A stretch of DNA of 41,622 nt from a bacterium (GTDB taxonomy: Bacteria; Gemmatimonadota; Gemmatimonadetes; Gemmatimonadales; Gemmatimonadaceae), in NCBI GenBank assembly GCA_021813725.1, contig JAKAJN010000012.1:1-41622 (forward strand), written 5' to 3'. Of the stretch, positions 34,287 to 41,622 are shown piece after piece (the first letter of the stretch is position 1; the number at the start of each line of letters is the position of its first letter). Under the pieces are notes generated by a model, which did not search any database, was not told where the DNA came from, and was given only the letters and a program-made list of their open reading frames with translations. A program made the translations under genes and the position numbers.

Positions 34287-37132
34287 GCTTCACGGTGCAG
34301 GGTGCAGGGAACAACAGAGGGTGCCTGGTGCAGGCGCGGTGGAATACGACGGCTGTTCTGCTGCTCCTCTTCAGCACGATTGGCGGGGCACAGAAATCAC
34401 CCGCAGACGCGATACCGCTCCCCGAGCATCCACGCCCGGATTTCGCGCGCGCGGACTGGATGAACCTGAACGGCCGTTGGCGCTTTGCCTTCGACCCGGC
34501 CGACACCGGTGTGCAGGCGGGGTGGCCGCAAAACGGTTTGCCGGGCAACCGCGAGATCGTGGTGCCCTTCTCGTGGGGATCGAAGCTGAGCGGCGTGCCA
34601 GACAGCGCGGACATCGGCTGGTACGCGCTTCGCGTCGACGTGCCGCCAACCTGGCGCGGAAAGCGGATGTTCCTGGTCTTCGGTGCGAGCGACTGGAAGA
34701 CGACCGCCTGGCTGGACGGCGTGAAACTCGGCGAGCATCAGGGCGGGTACACGCCGTTCTCGTTCGAACTCACGTCCTCGGTGCGGTCCGGCGCCGCACA
34801 GCGACTCGTGGTGCGCGTGGACGACACGAATCACGCGTTCAAGCTTGAAGGCAAGCAGGGATACGGCAAGGCGCGCGGGATGTGGCAGACGGTGTATCTC
34901 GAGGCGCGCGGCAGCGACCCGATTGAAGCGGTGCACTTCACGCCACGGGCAACGCTGGACGGTGTGGGGGTCGAGCTGCGACTGCGCGATCCGGCACCGA
35001 GCGAGCTGGTTGCGTCACTCGCGTTCACCAACCGCGACAGCCAGCCCGTGGCGACGATGCGCATAGCGAAGGGTGCGCGCACGGCGCGGCTCGATGTCGC
35101 CATGCCCGGCGCGCGAACGTGGACGCTTGACGACCCATTCCTGCACGAGTGCGCCGTCACGGTGACCGGTACCGGCCTCGTGGACGATCGCGTGAAGACG
35201 TACTTCGGGATGCGCACCATCGGCGTGACGACGCTCCCTGGCACGAGCATTCCCTACGTCGCGCTGAACGGCGAACCAGTCTACCTGCAACTCGCGCTCG
35301 ACCAGGCGTATCACCCGGACGGTTTCTACACCTTCCCGACGGACAGCGCGCTGAAGCACGAGATCCTGCTGGCGCGGCAGATTGGCCTCAATGGGCTGCG
35401 CGAACACATCAAGATCGAGGCGCCGCGCAAGCTGTACTGGGCCGACCGGCTGGGTGTGCTGATCATGGCCGACGTGCCGAACTGGTGGGGACCGCCGGAC
35501 TCAGCGGCGTTCGCCGAGCACGAGTACGCGCTGCGTGCGATGATTGACCGCGACTACAATCACCCGGCGGTCTTTTCGTACGTGATGTTCAATGAGACGT
35601 GGGGATTGCACACGAAAGTCGGAGACCGCAATCCGTACCTTCCCGAGACGCAGCGCAAGGTGGCGAGCGTCTACCGGTTGGCGAAGTCACTCGACCCCAC
35701 GCGACTGGTGGAGGACAACTCCATCTGCTGCGGGATGGGGCACACGGAGACGGACCTGAACAGCTGGCACGATTACCTCCCAGGTTGGCGCTGGCAGTCG
35801 CACGTGCAGCGAGTGAGCGACAGCACCTTCGCCGGGTCGCCGTTCCACTTCATGCCCGGGTACCAGCAAGGCAATCAGCCGATGCTGAACTCCGAGTTCG
35901 GCAACGTGTGGGGGTACAGCGGCAGCACGGGCGACGTCGATTGGAGCTGGGACTATCGTCGCGCGATTGATGCGTTTCGCCGGCAACCGAAAGTGAGCGG
36001 GTGGCTGTACACCGAGCACCACGACGTGATCAATGAGTGGAACGGCTACTGGCGCTTCGACCGCACGTGGAAGGAGACGGGGTTTGGCGATATCGTGCCG
36101 GCGATGACGCTGCGCGACCTGCACGCGCCATTCTACATCGCGGTGGGCGACTCGGTGTTGAGCCACGATGTTGCCGCCGGGGCGCACGTGACGGTGCCGC
36201 TGTACGCATCGTTCCTCAGCGGGAGCCAGACGCCCGGTGATTCGCTGACTGTCAGAGCCGAGTTGGGTGGCTGGAACGCGATTGGTGAGCGGAAGACCTA
36301 TGGCACCTACGCGATGCGCATTCCGTATCGGCCGTGGATGTCGACGCCGCTCACCCCGCTGACGATTACGGTGCCGGACGAACCGAGCTTGAGCGTGCTG
36401 GCCGTGCGGGTGGAAGACGGCGCCGGCAACGTGCTGGCGAGGAATTTCAGCGCGTTCGTTGTATCGGGGGCAACGCCGGCCAGTGGTAAGACGGCGGACG
36501 GGCGCGCCGTTCGAACGACCAGCGTTGCCGCCACGTCAACGACGGATGGGCGCTGGTCGCTCAGGCAGTGGACCGTGCTGGACAAGAAGTACGACGGTGC
36601 GGGAAGCGGATTCGTGGAGTACCGGCTTCCGTGGCCGAAGGATCTTTCGGCAAGCCAGGTGGAGAACGCGACGTTTCTGGTGGAGGCGTCGGCCAAACGC
36701 CTGAACGGAAAGGACCGCGACACGACGCGCTCGCAGGGCGACTATATGCGAGGCGGTGGCTATCACGACCGCAGTGCGAACAAGAACAGCTATCCGATGA
36801 CGAGCAGCACGTACAAATACCCGAGTGCGGTGACGGTCCGCATCAACGGTGTGCTCGCGGGCCAGTACGGGTTGAGCGACGACCCGGCTGACTCGCGCGG
36901 CATCCTGAGTTGGCATGCGCAGTTGTACGACGGACTGCTGCGTGAAGCGGGATCGTACGGCGAGTTACTGCGTGTGGCACTGACGCCGGGGATGATCGCT
37001 GATGGCGAACGGTCGGGTTTCGTGACGGTGCGGCTCGAAGTGTCCGATGCGCTGCCCGGCGGACTTGCCATCTATGGACGGCAGTTTGGACGATACCCGG
37101 TGGACCCGACGGTAGTATTCGTGCTCAAGTAG
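34283..37132 (+). CDS. GH2 family glycoside hydrolase, exported
   Basis: 949 residues from ATG 34283, overlapping the GH127 stop. A hydrophobic stretch (TTAVLLLLFSTIGGAQ) suggests export. A sugar-binding jelly roll (about 50-210) has WMNLNGRWRFAFDP and GIGWYALRVD-like sequence. An Ig-like domain follows (about 212-315), then the TIM barrel with acid/base Glu438 in VMFNETWG and nucleophile Glu538 in LNSEFGNVWG. YTEHHDVINEWNGYWRF is also typical. A beta-rich C-terminal region (about 640-949) is probably carbohydrate-binding. GH2 includes beta-galactosidases, beta-mannosidases, beta-glucuronidases and alpha-L-arabinopyranosidases, and I cannot choose from sequence alone. The next gene, a mutarotase, follows after 28 bases. 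Confidence 0.9.
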   Translation: MSFTVQGAGNNRGCLVQARWNTTAVLLLLFSTIGGAQKSPADAIPLPEHPRPDFARADWMNLNGRWRFAFDPADTGVQAGWPQNGLPGNREIVVPFSWGSKLSGVPDSADIGWYALRVDVPPTWRGKRMFLVFGASDWKTTAWLDGVKLGEHQGGYTPFSFELTSSVRSGAAQRLVVRVDDTNHAFKLEGKQGYGKARGMWQTVYLEARGSDPIEAVHFTPRATLDGVGVELRLRDPAPSELVASLAFTNRDSQPVATMRIAKGARTARLDVAMPGARTWTLDDPFLHECAVTVTGTGLVDDRVKTYFGMRTIGVTTLPGTSIPYVALNGEPVYLQLALDQAYHPDGFYTFPTDSALKHEILLARQIGLNGLREHIKIEAPRKLYWADRLGVLIMADVPNWWGPPDSAAFAEHEYALRAMIDRDYNHPAVFSYVMFNETWGLHTKVGDRNPYLPETQRKVASVYRLAKSLDPTRLVEDNSICCGMGHTETDLNSWHDYLPGWRWQSHVQRVSDSTFAGSPFHFMPGYQQGNQPMLNSEFGNVWGYSGSTGDVDWSWDYRRAIDAFRRQPKVSGWLYTEHHDVINEWNGYWRFDRTWKETGFGDIVPAMTLRDLHAPFYIAVGDSVLSHDVAAGAHVTVPLYASFLSGSQTPGDSLTVRAELGGWNAIGERKTYGTYAMRIPYRPWMSTPLTPLTITVPDEPSLSVLAVRVEDGAGNVLARNFSAFVVSGATPASGKTADGRAVRTTSVAATSTTDGRWSLRQWTVLDKKYDGAGSGFVEYRLPWPKDLSASQVENATFLVEASAKRLNGKDRDTTRSQGDYMRGGGYHDRSANKNSYPMTSSTYKYPSAVTVRINGVLAGQYGLSDDPADSRGILSWHAQLYDGLLREAGSYGELLRVALTPGMIADGERSGFVTVRLEVSDALPGGLAIYGRQFGRYPVDPTVVFVLK

Positions 37133-37160
37133 GGGGCAGGGAACGGAGACAGGGGAGAGA

Positions 37161-38288
37161 ATGAGACGCTTTGTGACATTGGTGCTGGCCGGTGTGTTCA
37201 CGACGGGATGCGGTGCGGATGTGGCAACGATCGGAGCAAGCATGACGCGAACACCTTTCGGCACGGCGCCGGGCGGGCAGGGCGTTGAACTCATCACGCT
37301 GACCAATGCGCACGGCGTGGAACTGCGCGCGATGACCTATGGCGCGATCATCATCTCGCTGAAAGTCCCGGACAGGACGGGGAAACTGGGCGATGTGGTG
37401 CTCGGCTACGATTCGCTCGCCGGGTACGTGAAATCGTCGCCTTATTTCGGTGCGGTCGTCGGACGCTATGCCAATCGCATCGCCAAGGGGGAGTTCACTC
37501 TCGATGGCACGGCATACTCGCTGGCCATCAACAATGGCCCCAACGCCCTGCACGGCGGACTCAAGGGGTTCGACAAGGTGGTCTGGCAGGCCGAGTCGCT
37601 GCCAAGCCCCGACGGGACGGGCGTGCGCTTTCACTACGTGAGCACGGATGGCGAGGAAGGATACCCGGGCACGCTCGATGCGACGGTGACGTACACGCTC
37701 ACCGATTCAAATGAAGTGCGCATCTCATACGAGGCCACCACCGACAAGCCCACGCCGGTGAACCTGACGCAGCATTCGTACTTCAACTTGGCCGGGCGCG
37801 GCGACGTGCTGGAGCATATCCTCCAGATCAACGCCGATCGGATCGTGCCGGTCGATTCGACCTTGATCCCGACCGGTCAACTGATGCCGGTGAAGGGCAC
37901 GCCGTTCGACTTCACGACGCCTCATGCCGTCGGCGAGCGCATTGACGCCGCGGACCAGCAAATCACGTTTGGCAAGGGATACGACCACACGTTCGTGCTC
38001 ACGCGTGCCGATACGGGGCTCGTGCTCGCGGCGGTGCTGAAAGACCCGACCAGTGGCCGCGTGCTCGAAGTGCGCACGACAGAGCCGGGCGTGCAGTTCT
38101 ACACGGGAAACTTCCTCGACGGCACGCTGACGGGAAAAGGTGGCGTGGTCTATCAGCGCCGGACGGGGCTCTGTCTCGAAGCGCACCACTTTCCCGACTC
38201 GCCAAACCAGCCGCAGTTCCCGAACACGATCCTCAGGCCGGGAGAGACGTACCGGTCGCGGACGGTGTGGAAGTTCGGGGTGGAGTAA
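37161..38288 (+). CDS. galM: Aldose 1-epimerase (mutarotase), lipoprotein form
   Basis: 375 residues. A lipobox signal (MRRFVTLVLAGVFTTGC, Cys17) places it in the envelope, as in several mutarotases of polysaccharide-utilisation loci. Catalytic and substrate residues: His in PNALHGGLKGFD, the catalytic His in NLTQHSYFNLAG, Asp in GYDHTFVL and Glu in TTEPGVQFYTGN. It interconverts the alpha and beta anomers of galactose, glucose or arabinose. GGGGAG lies eight bases upstream of the ATG. It is last in the GH127-GH2-galM unit and would act on sugars released by the two hydrolases. Confidence 0.92.
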   Translation: MRRFVTLVLAGVFTTGCGADVATIGASMTRTPFGTAPGGQGVELITLTNAHGVELRAMTYGAIIISLKVPDRTGKLGDVVLGYDSLAGYVKSSPYFGAVVGRYANRIAKGEFTLDGTAYSLAINNGPNALHGGLKGFDKVVWQAESLPSPDGTGVRFHYVSTDGEEGYPGTLDATVTYTLTDSNEVRISYEATTDKPTPVNLTQHSYFNLAGRGDVLEHILQINADRIVPVDSTLIPTGQLMPVKGTPFDFTTPHAVGERIDAADQQITFGKGYDHTFVLTRADTGLVLAAVLKDPTSGRVLEVRTTEPGVQFYTGNFLDGTLTGKGGVVYQRRTGLCLEAHHFPDSPNQPQFPNTILRPGETYRSRTVWKFGVE

Positions 38289-38315
38289 GGGAAGCTGAGA
38301 GCACCGGAGCTCCGC

Positions 38316-39734
38316 CTACCACCACCCCAGCACCTTCCACCAGGCGAGGCCCACCGTCGCGAAAACAACAATCGCCAGGACAGACAGGATCAGCCCGTAC
38401 AGCCACCAGTCGCGCTGCGTGATGTAGTGGGAACCAAAATAGATGGGCGCCGGCGTCGTGCCGTAGTGCGTGAGCGCGGCGCTGAGATTGGCGGTATAGG
38501 CAAGCAGGGCGACCGACAGCATCACCGGCGCACCGGCGGCCAGCACGACCATCAGGAACGGTATGAACATGGCCGTGGCATGCGCGGTGATGCTCGCGAA
38601 TCCGTAATGCGCGTAGAAATAGATGAGCATGAGCACCGTCAGCGCCGCGCCCCAACTCCAGCCCACCGTCATTGACGCGGCGTACTCGGCGAACTGGCGC
38701 GTGATGCCGGTGTCGCCGAGCGCCTCGGCCATGCGCACCAACCCGCCGTACCAGATGAAGACGTCCCACGCCGCGCGCTCGCCGATGATGTCGTCCCAGG
38801 CAAGCACGCCGGTGAGAAAGAGCGTCGAGATGCCGAGCAGTGCGACCACCGCGTAGTTGATGTGATGAAGCGCGGTGGTCATCCACAATCCGGCGACGAG
38901 CGCAAACGCGGCGAGCATCAACCGTTCATCGCGCTTCATCGGTCCCAGGCGCATCAGCTCGTCGTGCGCGATCTGCGCGGCGGCCGGCGTGTGCTTCACC
39001 TCGGGCGGAAAAAGGCGATAGAGCACCAGAGGCATCAGCGCGAGCAGGACGAGCCCGGGCACCACCGCGCCGAGAATCCAGGTGCCGTACCCGAAATCGA
39101 TCTTCGTGGCGTCGGCAATGAACTTTGCCATCAGCGCATTGGAGGCCTGCCCCGTCCACCACATCGAGCAGGCGATGACGTCGCCCTGATAGATGGCGAA
39201 GAGCAGGAAGGCGCCAAGCCGACGGGCGGTTGCACCGGGACGCGACTCGTACGCCTCGGCGAGCGACGTTGCGACGGGATAGATGACACCGCCAGCGCGT
39301 GCGCCGTTGCTTGGCACGAAGGCAGCCAGCAGCGCGTCGGTGGAGATGAGCGCATACGACAATCCGAGCGACGACTTGCCGATGGCGCGAATGAACAGGA
39401 AGGCGATGCGGCGGCCAAGTCCCGTCTTGAGCACGCCGCGCGACATGAAGAAGGCGCAGAGCACCAGCCAGACAATGGGGTCAGCATAGCCGCCGAGCGC
39501 TTCCTTGGGCGTCAGGACATTGAAGAGTGCGATGGCGCCGACGCCAAGAAAGACCACAGCGCCGGCCGCAACGGGCCGTACGATGGAGCCGACGATCGTC
39601 GCGGCGAAGATCGCGAGCAATTCCCACGACTTGAGGGTGATGCCATCGGGGCGCGGCGCGGCCAGGATGATCGCGGCCGTGCCGACGACGGCCGCCCAGC
39701 GCCATCGGGTGTTGGTGATGGCGTGGGCGCTCAT
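38316..39734 (-). CDS. DASS-family di/tricarboxylate transporter (CitT/TtdT-like)
   Basis: 472 residues with about 12 membrane segments. The two DASS signature loops are visible: FVPSNGARAGGVIYPVATSL and LTHYGTTPAPIYFGS, both close to CitT, TtdT and plant 2-oxoglutarate/malate translocators. Members exchange or import succinate, malate, citrate, tartrate or 2-oxoglutarate. ATG 39734 follows GGAGGG at a good distance; the longer ORF upstream is rejected. It converges with galM, with a GGAGCTCC palindrome and GGGGTGG/CCACCCC complement nearby that may end both transcripts. Confidence 0.88.
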   Translation of the reverse strand: MSAHAITNTRWRWAAVVGTAAIILAAPRPDGITLKSWELLAIFAATIVGSIVRPVAAGAVVFLGVGAIALFNVLTPKEALGGYADPIVWLVLCAFFMSRGVLKTGLGRRIAFLFIRAIGKSSLGLSYALISTDALLAAFVPSNGARAGGVIYPVATSLAEAYESRPGATARRLGAFLLFAIYQGDVIACSMWWTGQASNALMAKFIADATKIDFGYGTWILGAVVPGLVLLALMPLVLYRLFPPEVKHTPAAAQIAHDELMRLGPMKRDERLMLAAFALVAGLWMTTALHHINYAVVALLGISTLFLTGVLAWDDIIGERAAWDVFIWYGGLVRMAEALGDTGITRQFAEYAASMTVGWSWGAALTVLMLIYFYAHYGFASITAHATAMFIPFLMVVLAAGAPVMLSVALLAYTANLSAALTHYGTTPAPIYFGSHYITQRDWWLYGLILSVLAIVVFATVGLAWWKVLGWW

Positions 39735-39756
39735 CTCGTGCCCTCCATGCGATGGC

Positions 39757-41622
39757 TCAAGGCACGACCTTGTCGCGGGCGAAGTTCGGGCCAAGCAGGG
39801 CGCGGGCCTTGGCCATCGTGGCGTCCAGTTCCTTGCGGAGCTGTGCGTAGCGCGTGGTCGCATCGCGGCCGATGCGCTGGTCGGCGCCGTTGGTCATGCC
39901 GTAGAGATACTGGATCTGCGACTGCAACTCCGGCTTGCTGTAGCGAATCGGCGGCATCACGACGGTGGCTCGAATGTCGCCAACGCCCTTGGCGGTGTCG
40001 GCGGCGGCACCGGTCGCCTTGGCGAGGCGCGTGCGCTGCTCATCGAGCGCGGCGACCAGTTTGTTCACCTCGCTCACGAGGTCGCGCACCTTGATGTTGT
40101 GATCGTACTGCGCCTGCAGGTCAGTGAGGGTGATGCCGTCGGCCGCCGAGCGTGGATCGATGCGCACGGTGAGTGGTTGTGTTTGCGCGGTGCCAGCGGT
40201 GAGACGCACCGTGTACTTGCCCGGCGTGGTGGTCGGCCCGCTGCCGCCGCGACCAAAGCCACTGGTGCCGCCTGACGTCCACGGGCCGTTGGTGGTGAGG
40301 TCCCAGATGAAGCGGTTCATCCCGGCGTTTCTGGTGAGGCGCGGTGCGCCGCCACCGAAGCGCCCGCCGCCCGCCGGGGCGGGCGCGGCGTCAGACGCCG
40401 TGTACGAACGCACTACATTTCCGTTGATGTCGAGAATGTCGAGCGTCACGGCGCCCGTGTATGACGCGGGGAGGTAGTAGTCGATCATCGCGCCGGCGGG
40501 CGGATACTGCGGGTCGGCGTTCGCGTCGCGTGTGCCCTCGACGCCGCCAAACGTACCAGCGTATCGCGCGCGAATCGCGTCGCGCGGTACGAAGAGTCGC
40601 GGAGCGGCCATCGAGCCATTGGTGAGCTGATGCAGCGCGGTGAGATCGTCGAGAATCCAGAAGGCACGTCCCTGCGTGGAGATCACCAGGTCATTCTGAT
40701 GCACCTTGAGATCGGTGATCGGCGTGTGCGGCAGGTTCTGCTGAAACGACGCCCACGTGGTGCCATTGTCGAACGAGACGTACATCCCGAACTCGGTGCC
40801 GGCGTACAGCAGCCCCTGGCGCTTGGGATCCTCGCGTACCACGCGCGTGGGTTCATTGGCAGCAATGCCGTTGGAACCATCGGTGAGCCGCTTCCACGTC
40901 ACGCCGTAGTCATCGGTGCGCCAGATAAAGGGGCGGAAATCGCCGAGGAGGTAGCAGTAGACTGCGTAATAGGCGGAGCCGCGGCGATGCGGCGAGGGGT
41001 CGATGTTCTGGACGCGGCATCCCTTGGGCTGTTCCTTGGGGGTGATGTTCTTCCAGGTCTTGCCGTCGTCACGGGAGATGTGGAACGGACCGTCGTTGGC
41101 GCCGGTCCAAATGACACCCTTTTCGAGCGGCGACTCGCGGATCGCGTAGAGCGTGGAATACATCTCCTCGCCCGTGCCGTCCACCGTGATTGGTTCGCCG
41201 CTGTAGTGCCCGCGCAGCTCCGGCGGATTGGCGGTGAGGTCGGGGGACAGCGTCTCCCACGTCACGCCCTCGTCGCGTGTGCGGTGCACGTGCTGCGAGC
41301 CGTAGTACAGGACGTGCGGATCGTGCGGCGAGAACTCCATCGGTGAGACGCGCTGGAAGCGGAAGATCAGGTCCTTCGACGCATTGCCGTAGAGCGACTG
41401 CGCACCCACCCAGTACTGCTTCTCGCTTCCGCTGCTGATGCGCAAGCGCGAGAATTGCCCTTTGCATGACCCATAGACTGTGTCGGGGTTGGTGGCATGC
41501 GGGAAGATCGGGCCCGTCTCGCAGCCCGGGCCGGTGCGCCACTCCTGCATCGGTGAATCCGGGCGCCCCGACGACAGCGGCAGCGACGAGACGATGAGCG
41601 TGCTGTTGTCCTGCTGCGCACC
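39757..41622 (-). CDS. Exported Asp-box (sortilin/VPS10-like, BNR-repeat) protein, N-terminus outside the window
   Basis: At least 621 residues; the frame stays open to the right edge (reading GAQQDNSTLIVSSLPLSSG before the first internal Met), so the start is missing. Four Asp-box turns are visible: TRDEGVTWETLSP, SRDDGKTWKNITP, TDDYGVTWKRLTDG and SFDNGTTWASFQQ, the bladed beta-propeller signature. FPHATNPDTVYGSCKGQFSR and FSPHDPHVLYYGSQ are family-typical. The C-terminal part has NAGMNRFIWDLTTNGPW, a beta-sandwich (YTVRLTAGTAQTQPLTVRID) and a helical tail (about 100 residues). Such proteins are common and often duplicated in Gemmatimonadota and Acidobacteriota. Function unknown; the propeller suggests glycan or peptide binding. 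No catalytic site is evident. Confidence 0.85.
   Translation of the reverse strand, partial: GAQQDNSTLIVSSLPLSSGRPDSPMQEWRTGPGCETGPIFPHATNPDTVYGSCKGQFSRLRISSGSEKQYWVGAQSLYGNASKDLIFRFQRVSPMEFSPHDPHVLYYGSQHVHRTRDEGVTWETLSPDLTANPPELRGHYSGEPITVDGTGEEMYSTLYAIRESPLEKGVIWTGANDGPFHISRDDGKTWKNITPKEQPKGCRVQNIDPSPHRRGSAYYAVYCYLLGDFRPFIWRTDDYGVTWKRLTDGSNGIAANEPTRVVREDPKRQGLLYAGTEFGMYVSFDNGTTWASFQQNLPHTPITDLKVHQNDLVISTQGRAFWILDDLTALHQLTNGSMAAPRLFVPRDAIRARYAGTFGGVEGTRDANADPQYPPAGAMIDYYLPASYTGAVTLDILDINGNVVRSYTASDAAPAPAGGGRFGGGAPRLTRNAGMNRFIWDLTTNGPWTSGGTSGFGRGGSGPTTTPGKYTVRLTAGTAQTQPLTVRIDPRSAADGITLTDLQAQYDHNIKVRDLVSEVNKLVAALDEQRTRLAKATGAAADTAKGVGDIRATVVMPPIRYSKPELQSQIQYLYGMTNGADQRIGRDATTRYAQLRKELDATMAKARALLGPNFARDKVVP

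Noticed and set aside
38862-40094. 410-codon ORF on the + strand opposite the transporter gene
   Set aside because: Very polar, low-complexity translation crossing two real minus-strand genes.

Overview
The window is high-GC bacterial chromosome (strong G/C preference at third codon positions) with dense, often overlapping genes. I see no rRNA, tRNA, insertion sequence, integrase or CRISPR array. The gene mix suggests a Gemmatimonadota-like bacterium or a relative: futalosine-route menaquinone genes, a type III glutamine synthetase, a DUF4954 protein beside nagB, an ECF sigma operon with secreted HEAT-repeat proteins, and a large Asp-box (sortilin/VPS10-like) exported protein. This taxonomic guess is inference.

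Layout. 1-4.6 kb (+): glutamine synthetase type I cut by the window edge, then a membrane GT-C-like protein, a polyprenyl-phosphate GT2 glycosyltransferase and a SAM methyltransferase joined by stop/start overlaps, with a 12-codon mini-ORF between the last two. 4.6-8.7 kb (-): an exported phosphodiester-glycosidase-domain protein, an exported helical protein and glutamine synthetase type III. 8.7-10.1 kb: gene-poor, with one small lipoprotein, a short direct repeat, a frame-disturbed gene remnant and a large hairpin. 10.1-13.6 kb (-): ECF sigma factor, membrane anti-sigma-like protein and two secreted HEAT-repeat proteins. 13.7-16.6 kb: an epimerase-like protein, mqnD/mqnB and a small membrane protein. 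16.5-21.8 kb (-): DUF4954 protein, nagB, an ADP-forming acyl-CoA synthetase and an acyl carrier protein. 22-27.4 kb (-): a compact operon of creatininase-family, PanE-like, SDR, M20 peptidase and APC permease genes. 27.5-32 kb: a small membrane protein, then GntR regulator, glycyl-radical activase and glycyl-radical enzyme. 32.2-38.3 kb (+): GH127, GH2 and aldose 1-epimerase. 38.3-41.6 kb (-): a DASS carboxylate transporter and the partial Asp-box protein.

The most interesting unit spans about 22-38 kb. The glycyl-radical enzyme matches trans-4-hydroxy-L-proline dehydratase (HypD) at every active-site residue I can recall, at one constant offset. Its gntR-hypE-hypD operon diverges from a GH127-GH2-galM operon. 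Characterised GH127 enzymes include a beta-L-arabinofuranosidase acting on hydroxyproline-linked arabinosides of plant cell-wall glycoproteins. Together with the peptidase and amino-acid permease downstream, this suggests a locus for using plant hydroxyproline-rich glycoproteins: sugar removal, uptake and reductive use of the hydroxyproline. The individual families are well supported; the joint pathway is inference.
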